A stretch of 64,000 nt of DNA. Source: Erythrobacter sp. BLCC-B19. Lineage in GTDB: Bacteria > Pseudomonadota > Alphaproteobacteria > Sphingomonadales > Sphingomonadaceae. How positions within the stretch are numbered: position 1 is the first letter of the stretch; each line of letters starts with the position of its first letter. Made by a program: the position numbers and the translations under genes. This document shows positions 1 through 8,361 of this stretch, piece by piece. The stretch spans positions 1,386,001-1,450,000 of the forward strand of contig NZ_CP117516.1 in assembly GCF_028621955.1 (NCBI RefSeq), in the 5' to 3' direction. The notes beneath the pieces were generated by a model. It was not told the origin of the DNA and ran no database searches. It saw nothing but the letters and a program-made list of their open reading frames with translations.

Positions 1-11
1 GCCGCAGGTGC

Positions 12-65
12 TCAAGCCCGCAGGGCTTGAAACAGCACCGAGGACGTGCCCGCGGAGGCGGGCAC
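12..65. repeat. Intergenic palindromic (REP-like) repeat pair
   Basis: Two perfect hairpins lie side by side. TCAAGCCC/GGGCTTGA (12-30) has a 3-base loop, and GTGCCCGC/GCGGGCAC (46-65) has a 4-base loop. They sit just downstream of the leftward kinase gene, where such repeats often serve as 3' ends. I know similar palindromes from sphingomonad intergenic regions, but copy number could not be counted here. Confidence 0.5.
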
Positions 66-73
66 GCAAGGCA

Positions 74-1072
74 TCAAAGCCTTTCTTCCATCAGCTTGAG
101 CATATCGGCCTCGGGCCGCGGGCCGTAATGCGCGATCACTTCCGAGGCGCAGATCGCGCCGCGCTTGAGGCAGCGGGTCAGCGGCTCGCCCTTGGCATAG
201 CCCGACAGGAAGCCTGCCGCGAACTGATCGCCCGCGCCGGTGGTGTCGACCACCTTGATCACCGGCACCGCGGCGACTTCGGCGCGCTCGCCGTGCGCGA
301 TCGCGACGGCGCCCTTCTCGCTGCGGGTCGCCACCAGCACCGGCACCTTGCCGGCGACAGCGGCGAGGCCCGCCTCGAAGTCGTCCTCGCCCGTCAGCGT
401 CGCCAGCTCGGTTTCGTTGACGAACAGGATGTCGATGATGCCGTCCTCGATCATGCTGCGGAAATCGTCGCCGTGGCGGGCGATCACGAAGCTTTCGGAG
501 GCGGTGAAGGCGACCTTGCGGCCCGCTTCGCGCGCGACTTCGATGGCGCGGCGCATGGCGCGGCGGGGCTCTTCGGGATCCCACAGATAGCCTTCGAGAT
601 AGAGGATCGCGGCGCTGGCGATCAGCTCTTCATCGAGCGCTGCGGCAGGCAGGAACTGGCCTGCGCCGAGGAAGGTGTTCATCGTGCGCTCGCCATCGGG
701 CGTCACGAAGATCAGCACGCGGCCCGTCGCCGGTTCGCCGCTGCGGGCGGGCGTGTCGAAGTCGATGCCGGTGGCGCGCATATCGTGGCGGAACACCTTG
801 CCGAGCTGGTCGTCGGCGACCTGCCCGATGAAGGCGCATTGCAGGCCGAGCGTGGCGAGCCCCGCCAGCGTGTTCGCCGCCGACCCGCCCGAAAGCTCGC
901 GGGCGGGCGGCATGGCTTCGTAGAGTTCCTCGGCCCGCGCCTCGTCGATCAGGGTCATGCCGCCGCGGTTCAGTTGCAGCTCCTCGATCAGCTCCTCCTC
1001 GCAAGAGGCGATCACGTCGACCACGGCATTGCCGATGGCGATCACGTCGTAACGGGGGGCGGTGTCGGGCAC
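74..1072 (-). CDS. PfkB-family carbohydrate/adenosine kinase
   Basis: A cytoplasmic ATP-dependent kinase of the ribokinase (PfkB) fold, about 332 residues. An early GNAVVDV strand is followed by the glycine-rich GGSAANT segment of the substrate lid. Near the C-terminus is the family signature DTTGAGDQFAAG, whose Asp is the catalytic base. Alphaproteobacterial relatives are usually called adenosine kinase, but fructokinase-like substrates cannot be excluded from sequence. I chose the GTG at 1072 because the conserved fold starts a few residues later. The frame stays open to 1174, but the extra residues look unstructured. The gene is monocistronic and divergent from the membrane-protein gene on its right. 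Confidence 0.85.
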   Translation of the reverse strand: MPDTAPRYDVIAIGNAVVDVIASCEEELIEELQLNRGGMTLIDEARAEELYEAMPPARELSGGSAANTLAGLATLGLQCAFIGQVADDQLGKVFRHDMRATGIDFDTPARSGEPATGRVLIFVTPDGERTMNTFLGAGQFLPAAALDEELIASAAILYLEGYLWDPEEPRRAMRRAIEVAREAGRKVAFTASESFVIARHGDDFRSMIEDGIIDILFVNETELATLTGEDDFEAGLAAVAGKVPVLVATRSEKGAVAIAHGERAEVAAVPVIKVVDTTGAGDQFAAGFLSGYAKGEPLTRCLKRGAICASEVIAHYGPRPEADMLKLMEERL

Positions 1073-1200
1073 TTGGGGGTTCCTTGGGTTGAGAAAAAGC
1101 GCGCTCCGCCTAGCCGCCTTCGTCGCGTGCGCCAAGCCATCTGTGCGTGGGGACGGCAGGTGCGTTGACTTCACGCGAGGGCCGCCGCATCGGGTGGGCC

Positions 1201-1917
1201 ATGTCCGCCGTCCTCGCCGCGATGATGAAAGCCATTGGCCAGCTGGGCGACCGTGCCGTGGTGGCGGTGCTGGTCAAGAGCGTGGCGGTGACGCTGGTGC
1301 TGTTCGCCGTGGCGGGCGCGGGGCTCTATGCCGCGATCCCGCTGATGGCGGAGAGTGAGTGGTTCGCGGCGCTGATCCCCCCGGTCATCGGCGGGCCGTT
1401 GCTGATCGCTGCGATGGTGCTGGTCGCGCTTGTGGCGTTCTGGCTGCTGTTCCGGGTGGTGGCGCTGATGGTGCTCCAGTTCTTCGCCGACGAGGTGGTG
1501 GCGGCGGTCGAGGCGCGGCACTACCCGGCGCTGGCCGAGCGGGCGCGGCCTCTGCCGCTGGCGCGCGAGGTGTCGCTGGCGCTGCGGGGGCTGCTGCGGG
1601 TGCTGGGCTATAACCTGCTGGCGCTGCCATTGGCGGTGCTGTTGCTGTTCACCGCGATTGGGCCGGGGCTGGTATTCCTTGGCGTGAATGCTGTGCTGAT
1701 GGGGCGCGAATTCACCGATATGGCGTGGGTGCGGCATTGCGGGCCGGGCGGGGAGCGCGCCAATCCGGTGCCGTGGGGCGAGCGGGTGCTGCTGGGCGCA
1801 GGCGTGGCCGGGCTGATGCTGGTGCCGCTGGTCAATTTCCTCGCGCCAGTGATCGGCGCGGCGGCGGGGACGCATCTGGTGCTGCGCCGGATCGCGGCAG
1901 ACGGGGGCGCGGCATGA
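1201..1917 (+). CDS. EI24/CysZ-like integral membrane protein
   Basis: A 238-residue protein with about four long hydrophobic segments (roughly residues 20-45, 60-90, 135-175 and 195-225) and an N-terminus rich in short-chain residues. Length and pattern match the EI24 domain family, which includes the sulfate permease CysZ. Many alphaproteobacterial members have no assigned substrate, and no sulfur genes lie beside this one. I chose the ATG at 1201; an upstream in-frame ATG at 1147 would add a poor, charged leader. The stop overlaps the start of the next gene by four bases (ATGA), so the two are probably translationally coupled. Confidence 0.7.
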   Translation: MSAVLAAMMKAIGQLGDRAVVAVLVKSVAVTLVLFAVAGAGLYAAIPLMAESEWFAALIPPVIGGPLLIAAMVLVALVAFWLLFRVVALMVLQFFADEVVAAVEARHYPALAERARPLPLAREVSLALRGLLRVLGYNLLALPLAVLLLFTAIGPGLVFLGVNAVLMGREFTDMAWVRHCGPGGERANPVPWGERVLLGAGVAGLMLVPLVNFLAPVIGAAAGTHLVLRRIAADGGAA

Positions 1918-2330
1918 GGCGCGCGTTCGCCCTCCTTGCGCTTGCGGCGCTGGTGCTCGGAGGCTGCGGCTCGGGCGGGAGCGGCCCGCGCCCGGCCCGC
2001 GCCTCGGCGGCGCCCGCCAAACCGTCCAGCGCCCCGCGCAGCTCCATCGTGGTCGTGCCCGAGGTCATGGCGCCCGCCGGGCTCGACGGCGTGATCGGCG
2101 CGCCCGCCGCCGCGCTCACCCGCCGGTTCGGCAACCCCCGCATTGATCTTGCCGAGGGCGATGCGAGGAAGCTCCAGTTTGCCGGGCCCGCCTGCGTGCT
2201 CGACATCTACCTCTACCCCGTCACCGCCAGCGCGCCCGAGCCGACCGCGACCCATGTCGAGGCGCGGCTGCGGCAGGGCGGGGCGCCGACCGATCCGGGC
2301 AGCTGCATCCGCGAGGTCGAAAAGCGGTAA
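1914..2330 (+). CDS. Small predicted lipoprotein, function unknown
   Basis: A 138-residue protein with an N-terminal signal peptide ending in a lipobox (LVLGGC), so it is likely lipid-anchored at Cys20 or so. An Ala/Pro/Ser-rich linker follows to about residue 50, then a compact domain with one Cys in FAGPACVLDIYLYP and another near the end (GSCIREVEK). These two could form a disulfide in the periplasm. It is cotranscribed with the EI24-type gene through a 4-base overlap. I do not recognise the family beyond 'alphaproteobacterial lipoprotein'. Confidence 0.65.
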   Translation: MRRAFALLALAALVLGGCGSGGSGPRPARASAAPAKPSSAPRSSIVVVPEVMAPAGLDGVIGAPAAALTRRFGNPRIDLAEGDARKLQFAGPACVLDIYLYPVTASAPEPTATHVEARLRQGGAPTDPGSCIREVEKR

Positions 2331-2389
2331 CGCGGTCTTAAGCCTGTCTGTGCCATGCCCCGTGCGCAATCTCAGGGGACAGCACCAGC

Positions 2390-3334
2390 ATGACGACCCA
2401 ATTCATGGCCGTGGCGAAGGCCGCCGCCGCCGACGGCCGGATCACCGCCGAAGAGCTGCTCGCGCTGCGCCGCGAAGGCTGGGGCGATGGCATCATCACC
2501 CGCGCCGAGGCCGAAGCGCTGTTCGAACTCAACCGCGCACTGACCACGCGCACCCCCGAATGGTGCGACTTCTTCGTCGAGGCGGTGGGCGAATTCGTGC
2601 TCAACGGCACCCCGCCGCGCCTGCAATGCTCGCTCGAGGAGGCGGAGTGGCTGATCGGCCAGATCGAGGCCGACGGCAAGGTCGAGAGCATGGTCGAACT
2701 CGAAACCCTGGTGCGGATCATCGAGCGCGCCGAGAACACCCCTGACCGGCTCAAGAACTACGTTCTGGATGTGGTCGAGCGCGAAGTCCTGACCGGCACC
2801 GGGCCGACCCGCTGCGGCGGCGAACTCGCCGCGACCCGTATCACGGCGGCCGAATGTCGCATCATCCGCCGCGTGATCTTTGCCAGCGGCGGCCACGGCC
2901 CGGCGGCTGTCACGCGCTTCGATGCCGAACTGCTGTTCCGCCTCAAGGACGAAACCCTCGCCGAGGAGAACGCGGCTGAGTGGGACGATCTGTTCATCGA
3001 TGGCGTTGCCAATTATCTCAAGGGCTTCACCCTCAAGAACGCCCAGCTGACCCACGAGCGCCGCCGTGAGCTGGAGGCCTTTGTCGCTGACAATCAGGCC
3101 AATGTCGGGCGCTTCTTCGGTCGCATGGTGCGTGAGGCACCCCAGGCGGCCAACCACTTCGGCAAGGTGTTCGGGCGCAAGAAGCCTGCTGGCACCGATT
3201 ACGAAGCGCTTGCCGCTGCGGGCGAGGTGGTGACGGATTTCGAGGCCGAGTGGCTCGAAAAGATGATCGCTGCCGATGGCGAGACCGACGAGCTGGAAAG
3301 CCGCCTGATCGCGCGGATCGCTGCCGAGGACTGA
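2390..3334 (+). CDS. Acidic helical protein with TerB-like repeats, unknown function
   Basis: A 314-residue cytoplasmic protein with no signal peptide or membrane segment. It is rich in Glu and Ala and carries several short acidic turn motifs: AADGRITAEE near residue 13, GDGIITRAEAE near 33, EADGKVES near 90 and AADGETDELE near 300. The DG-x-(I/V)-x-x-x-E pattern recalls TerB/EF-hand-like helical repeats, which suggests a metal-binding helical bundle, but the match is by eye. It is preceded by a 59-bp gap and followed by the parS site, and appears to be transcribed alone. I assign no function. Confidence 0.6.
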   Translation: MTTQFMAVAKAAAADGRITAEELLALRREGWGDGIITRAEAEALFELNRALTTRTPEWCDFFVEAVGEFVLNGTPPRLQCSLEEAEWLIGQIEADGKVESMVELETLVRIIERAENTPDRLKNYVLDVVEREVLTGTGPTRCGGELAATRITAAECRIIRRVIFASGGHGPAAVTRFDAELLFRLKDETLAEENAAEWDDLFIDGVANYLKGFTLKNAQLTHERRRELEAFVADNQANVGRFFGRMVREAPQAANHFGKVFGRKKPAGTDYEALAAAGEVVTDFEAEWLEKMIAADGETDELESRLIARIAAED

Positions 3335-3355
3335 GCAGCCGTCCAGGCGGCGCAA

Positions 3356-3371
3356 TGTTTCACGTGAAACA
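3356..3371. other. parS centromere-like site (ParB-binding)
   Basis: The 16-mer TGTTTCACGTGAAACA is a perfect palindrome and identical to the bacterial parS consensus bound by ParB/Spo0J. It lies in the 138-bp gap between two converging transcription units, 22 bp past the stop of the upstream gene. Chromosomal parS sites cluster around the replication origin, so this window is probably origin-proximal. No parA or parB gene is present in the window. Confidence 0.88.
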
Positions 3372-3472
3372 CGTGGCCGCGCGCCAAGGTCTGCGCAAAA
3401 CCGCGCAAGAACCTGCCAGCAGGCGACAACGGCGGCGTGATTGTCCGCGCGCTGTTCGCCCTGGCAGGCGTC

Positions 3473-3832
3473 TCAGACCATGAAGCTTTCGCCGCAGCCG
3501 CAGGCGCCCTTGGCGTTGGGGTTTTCGAACACGAAGCCCGCGCTGAAATCGTCCTCGCGCCAGTCCATGACAGAGCCGACGAGGTAGAGCACGCTTGCCC
3601 CGTCGATGTAGAACACGCCGCCCGGGGTGACGATCTTCTCGTCGAACTTCGCTTCGGTGGTGACGTAATCGACCGAATAGGCAAGGCCCGAACAGCCGCG
3701 CCGGGGGGTGGAGAGCTTGACGCCGATGGCGTCTTCGGGAGCCTTGCTCATCAGATCGGCGATGCGCGCCTCGGCAGAGGGCGTCAGGGTGACGGCGGCC
3801 TTCGGCGCGGCGCGGGTGGTGGTTTCGGTCAT
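3473..3832 (-). CDS. sufA: A-type iron-sulfur carrier (SufA/IscA/ErpA family)
   Basis: A 119-residue HesB/IscA-fold protein that would receive or deliver Fe-S clusters to target proteins. The three cluster-ligand cysteines are in their usual places: one in STPRRGCSGLAYS (about residue 48) and the C-terminal CGC pair in KGACGCGESFMV. It is the last gene of the leftward suf operon. Its ATG at 3832 overlaps the preceding GNAT gene by four bases. The position in the operon argues for SufA, although ErpA-type proteins cannot be separated by motif alone. Confidence 0.92.
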   Translation of the reverse strand: MTETTTRAAPKAAVTLTPSAEARIADLMSKAPEDAIGVKLSTPRRGCSGLAYSVDYVTTEAKFDEKIVTPGGVFYIDGASVLYLVGSVMDWREDDFSAGFVFENPNAKGACGCGESFMV

Positions 3833-4323
3833 TTGAGCCTCTTCTGCCAGAACAGCGCGTGCCCGGTGGCGGGATCGAGCTGGTAGTCGCCATAGCCTTC
3901 GCGGGCATAGAGATGCCGCGCCGGATTGCCGCTCAGCACTTCCAATGTGATCTTGCACGCCCCGCGCTTCAAGGCCTCGGCCTCGACTGCCGCGAGCAGC
4001 GCCTTGCCGATCCCTGCGCCGCGATGGCCGGGCAGGACAGCAAGATCGTGGATATTGACCAGCGGCGCGGCGGCGAAGGTCGAATAGCCCATGAAGCAAT
4101 TGGCAAGGCCTAAGGCGCGCGCGCCGATGCGTGCCAGCAACGAGAAGGCCTGCGGATTGGCCGCCAGATCGCTCGCGAGGCGCGCCTTGGTCGTCTCGGC
4201 GAGGGGCGCGCCGCCCCCCATCGGATCGCGCGCATAGGCATCGAGCAGCGCCACCACGTCAGCCGCATCGCGCGGGTCGTTATAGTCGGCAAGGCCGATG
4301 GCAAGGGCGATGGTGTCGCTCAC
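3829..4323 (-). CDS. GNAT-family N-acetyltransferase
   Basis: A 164-residue GCN5-related acetyltransferase, complete for a single GNAT domain. The acetyl-CoA pyrophosphate loop is VLPGHRGAGIGKALL, and the fold continues to the aromatic-rich end (LYAREGYGDYQLD). The substrate is unknown. The GTG start at 4323 overlaps the sufT stop as GTGA, and the stop overlaps sufA, so it is embedded in the suf operon. Whether the acetyltransferase acts on the Fe-S machinery or is simply a passenger cannot be told from sequence. Confidence 0.85.
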   Translation of the reverse strand: MSDTIALAIGLADYNDPRDAADVVALLDAYARDPMGGGAPLAETTKARLASDLAANPQAFSLLARIGARALGLANCFMGYSTFAAAPLVNIHDLAVLPGHRGAGIGKALLAAVEAEALKRGACKITLEVLSGNPARHLYAREGYGDYQLDPATGHALFWQKRLK

Positions 4324-4781
4324 AGCATCCCCAATTCGAGCCGCGCCTCGTCGCTCATCTTGTGCGGCCCCCACGGCGGATCCCACACGAGATTGACCTC
4401 GGCATCGCGGATCCCCGGCACGCTGGAGACGCGCAGTTCGACCTCGCCGGGCATCGATTCCGCCACAGGGCAATGCGGGGTCGTCAGCGTCATGGTGACG
4501 GTGGCGTCGCGGTTCTCGTCCACTTCGACGCCATAGATCAGGCCCAGGTCGTAGATGTTCACCGGGATTTCCGGGTCGAAGATTTCCCGCAGGGCTTCGA
4601 TCACATCGGCCTGAAGGTCGCTTCCCGCACCACCGATCGGGCCTTCAGGCGGCTTGGCGGCGAGAAAGCCGTCGAGATAGTCGCGCTGGCGCGGCGCGGG
4701 AGTGGCGCCCGCCTCGTCGTCGATTGCATCTTCCACGCGGGCGCGGGGGGGCTTTTCGGTCGAGCTGTCCATCGCTCTCAT
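4320..4781 (-). CDS. sufT: SufT-like MIP18/DUF59 iron-sulfur assembly protein
   Basis: A 153-residue protein. Residues 1-50 are a charged, low-complexity extension. The DUF59 domain then begins with VIEALREIFDPEIPVNIYDLGLIY, shown here in part as DPEIPVNIYDLGLIY. The conserved Cys sits in LTTPHCPVAESM. DUF59 proteins such as SufT help mature Fe-S proteins, and the gene sits between sufS and sufA. The start at 4781 gives an ATGA overlap with the sufS stop and was preferred over the Met three codons later. Confidence 0.88.
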   Translation of the reverse strand: MRAMDSSTEKPPRARVEDAIDDEAGATPAPRQRDYLDGFLAAKPPEGPIGGAGSDLQADVIEALREIFDPEIPVNIYDLGLIYGVEVDENRDATVTMTLTTPHCPVAESMPGEVELRVSSVPGIRDAEVNLVWDPPWGPHKMSDEARLELGML

Positions 4782-6004
4782 CCTCTTCCAAAAATCTTGC
4801 GGGTGCGGGCGATCCCGGCGAGCAGCGCGTCGACATCGGCCTCGGTCGAATAGAGCCCGAAGCTGGCGCGCGCGGTGGCAGGGACGCCGAGGTAGTCCAT
4901 CAAGGGCTGGGCGCAGTGGTGCCCGGCGCGGATCGCGACGTTGCTTTCGTCAAGGATCGTGCCGAGATCGTGCGGGTGGATGTCGTCCAGCGCGAAACTG
5001 ACGATTCCGGCACTGTCGGCGGGGCCGAACAGGCGCACATCGTTCATTGCGCCCAGTTCGCGGCGGAGCTTGGCGACGAGCTGTTGCTCGTGGGCGTGGA
5101 TGTGCGCGGGGCCGATGGCGCTGACGTAGTCCACGGCAGCCGCAAAGGCGACCGCCTCGGTGATCGCAGGGGTGCCCGCCTCGAACCGCTGCGGCCCGCT
5201 GGCATAGGTGGTCTTGGCGAAGGTTACCCGGTCGATCATCGCCCCGCCGCCCTGATAGGGGGGCATTGCGGCGAGAATGTCCGCCCGCGCCCACAGCGCC
5301 CCGATCCCGGTCGGGCCGTAGAGCTTGTGCGCGGAGAAGACGTAGAAGTCGCAAGCCAGTGCCGCGACATCGACCCCCATGTGCGGCGCGCTCTGGCACC
5401 CGTCGAGCAGCAGCTTCGCGCCCACCCTGTGCGCCAATGCGGCAGCGCGCGGGGCATCGAGCAGCGCGCCGGTGACGTTCGAGACATGGCCCAGCGCGAC
5501 CAGCTTGTGCCGCTCGGTCAGCATCGCCTCTGCCGCATCGAGGTCGATCCGGTGGTCGTCGGTCAGCGGGCACACGTCGATCTGCGCGCCGACTTCCTCG
5601 GCCACCATCTGCCACGGCACGATGTTCGAATGATGCTCGGCCTGCGACAGCAGGATGCGGTCGCCGGGTTTGAGGTTTGCGCGGCCCCAGGTCTGCGCGA
5701 CGAGATTGATCGCTTCGGTCGCGCCGCGGGTGAAGACCAGCTCGTCCTCGGTGCCGCCGATGAAGCGGGCGACGGTGCGCCGCGCCGCCTCGTAAGCGAG
5801 CGTCATCTCGGCCGAGCGGGTGTAGACCCCGCGGTGGACGGTCGCGTAATCCTCCCCCAGCGCGCGCGCCATGGCGTCGATAACGCTGCGCGGCTTCTGC
5901 GCGGTGGCGGCGGTGTCGAGGTAGTGCCAGGGTGTGCCGTCATGGGTGACCATGCCGGGGAAATCGGCCCTGAGGTCGCGCTCGATGGTCGCAGGCGCGT
6001 TCAT
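4778..6004 (-). CDS. sufS: Cysteine desulfurase SufS
   Basis: A 408-residue PLP enzyme of aminotransferase class V that takes sulfur from cysteine for cluster assembly. The PLP lysine is in FSAHKLYGPTG (about residue 230). The catalytic Cys is in IRAGHHCAQPLMDY (about residue 366), the loop typical of group II desulfurases. AEHHSNIVPW carries the cofactor-stacking His. Length matches the family (about 406-410). No sufE-type partner is visible in the operon, so a sulfur acceptor must be encoded elsewhere or replaced. The start overlaps the preceding small gene by four bases. Confidence 0.96.
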   Translation of the reverse strand: MNAPATIERDLRADFPGMVTHDGTPWHYLDTAATAQKPRSVIDAMARALGEDYATVHRGVYTRSAEMTLAYEAARRTVARFIGGTEDELVFTRGATEAINLVAQTWGRANLKPGDRILLSQAEHHSNIVPWQMVAEEVGAQIDVCPLTDDHRIDLDAAEAMLTERHKLVALGHVSNVTGALLDAPRAAALAHRVGAKLLLDGCQSAPHMGVDVAALACDFYVFSAHKLYGPTGIGALWARADILAAMPPYQGGGAMIDRVTFAKTTYASGPQRFEAGTPAITEAVAFAAAVDYVSAIGPAHIHAHEQQLVAKLRRELGAMNDVRLFGPADSAGIVSFALDDIHPHDLGTILDESNVAIRAGHHCAQPLMDYLGVPATARASFGLYSTEADVDALLAGIARTRKIFGRG

Positions 6005-6348
6005 GCCTTGGCCTCGTAATGCTCGCGGATCAGGCGATCGGCGAAGTAGCTGGCTTCGGCCTTCAGCATCTGCCGCTTGGTGATGGTGGTTTGCGCGTGG
6101 CTATTGGTCCAATAGACCGCATCGGCGGAATCGGCGGCGGCGTTGATCTGTGCCTCGCAGGTGTCCGCGATCTGCATCGCCCAGCCCCAGCGCTCGTCCG
6201 CATTGGGGGCGGGGGCATTGGCGGCAAGCCGTTCGGCCACGCCCGCGCGCAGGCAATCATGCGCCGCGCCAAGCTGCGCATTGGGCTGCGGCACGGTGCC
6301 GGTGAAAGCCGGTGCCTGCGCCAAGGCCAGGACGAGGATCAGGCTCAC
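6001..6348 (-). CDS. Small secreted protein inside the suf operon, unknown
   Basis: A 115-residue protein with a short hydrophobic N-terminus (SLILVLALAQAPAF) that looks like a signal peptide with cleavage after about residue 11. The mature part carries two cysteines, in HDCLRAG and ADTCEAQ, which could pair in the periplasm. It has no recognisable domain. It is tied to its neighbours by GTGA and ATGA overlaps, which makes it a real, translated gene. A periplasmic protein in an operon for cytosolic Fe-S assembly is odd. A similar Cys-containing secreted unknown lies upstream of sufC. Confidence 0.65.
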   Translation of the reverse strand: MSLILVLALAQAPAFTGTVPQPNAQLGAAHDCLRAGVAERLAANAPAPNADERWGWAMQIADTCEAQINAAADSADAVYWTNSHAQTTITKRQMLKAEASYFADRLIREHYEAKA

Positions 6349-7100
6349 AGCTTGGCCCCCTCCAGCGCCGCCAGCGCGGCATCGAGCAGCCGCTCGCGCT
6401 CGCTCTCGTCCTCCAGCGCGACGAAGGCGTCGCCGATGAAGGCCTGCACCAGCAGGCGCTGCGCCGTGGCGGGATCGAGCCCGCGCGCCATCATGTAGAA
6501 GCGCGCCTGTTCGTCGAGCGCGCCGACTGTCGCGCCGTGGGCACATTTCACATCGTCGGCGAAGATTTCGAGCTGCGGAACGGCATTGGCGCTTGCGCCT
6601 GCCTCAAGCAGCAAGCCCTTGAAATCCTGCGCCGCATCGGTCTTCTGCGCATGGCGCGCGACCTTGATCTCGCCGAGGAAATTGCCGGTCGCGCCAGCCC
6701 AGTGAACCGCGCGGACGGTCTGGTTCGAGGTCGCCTCGGGCTCTGCGTGAATGACCTGCGTGATGAACTCGCGCGTGACGCCAGCCCCGCCAATCGTCAC
6801 CCCGCCGAATTCGAAATGTGCCCCCTTGGCGAGGCGCACTTCGACCTCGACCCGGGTGTAATCGCCGCCCGCATTGGTAACGAAGAAAGCGGCGCTCGCG
6901 CCTTCGCCCAGCGTCACGCGGAAGCGATGCAGTTCGGGCGCGTCGGAGCCGACGACGAGGCAGCGCGTTAGGCTCTCGCCCGCGGGAACGTCGATCGCCT
7001 GCCACTGGTCAAGCGCCGCGACGCCAAGCCGCGCCACGCCGTCCATGTCGGCATAGCGCCAGGCTTCCTCGCGGCGGGTAGGGAGGGTCGCTACCGTCAC
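6345..7100 (-). CDS. sufD: Fe-S cluster assembly protein SufD
   Basis: A 251-residue SufBD-family protein that pairs with SufB and SufC to form the SufBC2D scaffold. It is shorter than E. coli SufD (about 420), lacking most of the N-terminal helical domain, as is common in sphingomonads. The C-terminal beta-helix and the conserved His in DVKCAHGATVGALDE are present. The GTG start at 7100 overlaps the sufC stop as GTGA. It is cotranscribed with the whole SUF operon. Confidence 0.93.
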   Translation of the reverse strand: MTVATLPTRREEAWRYADMDGVARLGVAALDQWQAIDVPAGESLTRCLVVGSDAPELHRFRVTLGEGASAAFFVTNAGGDYTRVEVEVRLAKGAHFEFGGVTIGGAGVTREFITQVIHAEPEATSNQTVRAVHWAGATGNFLGEIKVARHAQKTDAAQDFKGLLLEAGASANAVPQLEIFADDVKCAHGATVGALDEQARFYMMARGLDPATAQRLLVQAFIGDAFVALEDESERERLLDAALAALEGAKL

Positions 7101-7840
7101 GCCATCACCGCGTCATAGCCCTCGGCCTCGAGCCTCAGGGCGAGTTCCGGCCCGCCGGTCTCGACGATGCGGCCGCCCGCAAGGATGCTGACCTTGTCGG
7201 GCTTCACGACGTCGAGCAGGCGCTGGTAGTGGGTGATCAGCAGCACCGCCTTGTCGGGCGCGCGCATGATCGCATTGATCCCTGCGCCCACGATCCGCAG
7301 CGCGTCGATATCGAGGCCCGAGTCCGTCTCGTCCAGCACCGCAAAGGCCGGGTCGAGAATGCCCATCTGCACCATCTCGGCGCGCTTCTTCTCGCCGCCC
7401 GAGAAGCCGACATTGACCTGCCTTTTCAGCATTTCCATGTCCATCTTGAGCAGGCCCGCCTTGTCCTTGGCGAGCTTGAGGAACTCGCCGCCCGACAGCG
7501 GTTCGTCCCCACGCGCCTTGCGCTGCGCGTTCAGCGCCTCGCGCAGGAACTGGACGTTGGAGACGCCGGGGATCTCGACCGGGTACTGGAAGCCGAGGAA
7601 CAGGCCTTTCGCCGCGCGCTCGTGCGGTTCCAAGGCCAGCAGATCCTCACCCCGGAAGGTCACGCTGCCAGCGGTCACCTCGTACCCCGGCTTGCCGCCC
7701 AGCACATTGGTCAGGGTCGATTTGCCCGCGCCGTTGGGGCCCATGATCGCGTGGATTTCCCCCGCAGGCACATGGAGCGAGAGACCCTTGAGGATCGGCT
7801 TGTCCCCGACGCTGGCGTGGAGATCGGTGATGGTAAGCAT
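7097..7840 (-). CDS. sufC: SUF system ATPase SufC
   Basis: A 247-residue ABC-type ATPase without a membrane partner, the energy subunit of the SufBC2D complex. Walker A is GPNGAGKST (about residue 36), the signature motif is SGGEKKRAEM, and Walker B is AVLDETDSGLD, with the extended SufC-type DETDSGLD. The H-loop is in LLITHYQRLL. Length matches the family. Its ATG shares one base with the stop of the preceding unknown gene (TAATG). Confidence 0.97.
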   Translation of the reverse strand: MLTITDLHASVGDKPILKGLSLHVPAGEIHAIMGPNGAGKSTLTNVLGGKPGYEVTAGSVTFRGEDLLALEPHERAAKGLFLGFQYPVEIPGVSNVQFLREALNAQRKARGDEPLSGGEFLKLAKDKAGLLKMDMEMLKRQVNVGFSGGEKKRAEMVQMGILDPAFAVLDETDSGLDIDALRIVGAGINAIMRAPDKAVLLITHYQRLLDVVKPDKVSILAGGRIVETGGPELALRLEAEGYDAVMA

Positions 7841-8361
7841 TAGGGTGTGTCCTTGCTGGCTTCGGCGGCGGCGGCGCTCGCATCGGTGCGGGCCTTGACC
7901 ACGCTGGCATCGCGCAGTTCGATCACCAGCCCCTTGGGCCGCTCGGCCTCATAGGTGTCGCTCGCATTGGCAGCGCCGGCCATGCGCGCGAGGAATTGCT
8001 GGTCGAGATCGCGCCCGCGGGCGATGTGGATCTTGCCGATATTGTCGAACAGGGTGTCCACCTGTTCCGGGGTAAGCGTCGTCTTGGCCCCGGCGAGGTC
8101 GGTGTTGGAGGCGGCAATCGCCTTGGCCTTCACTTCGGCACAGCGCGCCACGTCGGCCGCGTGCTGGGCCTCGAAATCGGCCGTGCCCGCGATGCGCCGG
8201 TTGGCGACGGTGAGGCAGCGGCGATAATCGGCGACATAGGGCTGGATCAGGCGCGGATATTCGACCGTCCAGGTTTCCGGATTGTCGTTCTTGACGGCGA
8301 GGAGAGCTTCGCCGGCGGCTTGCAGGATGAACAGGGGGGCGAGAACGGTTGCGACGATCAC
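7840..8361 (-). CDS. Secreted protein of unknown function in the suf operon
   Basis: A 173-residue protein starting at a GTG that overlaps the upstream stop (GTGA). The N-terminal stretch IVATVLAPLFILQAAGEALL is hydrophobic and resembles a signal peptide. The mature part is predicted helical, with two Cys (YRRCLTV, VARCAEV), and the C-terminus is rich in Ala and Asp/Lys. I recognise no domain. Placement between the DUF559 pair and sufC is by tight translational coupling, so coexpression with the suf genes is expected. Confidence 0.65.
   Translation of the reverse strand: MIVATVLAPLFILQAAGEALLAVKNDNPETWTVEYPRLIQPYVADYRRCLTVANRRIAGTADFEAQHAADVARCAEVKAKAIAASNTDLAGAKTTLTPEQVDTLFDNIGKIHIARGRDLDQQFLARMAGAANASDTYEAERPKGLVIELRDASVVKARTDASAAAAEASKDTP

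Noticed and set aside
1..73. Reading frame across the left palindromes joined to the kinase strand
   Set aside because: The frame is made of REP-type palindromes and lacks coding features.
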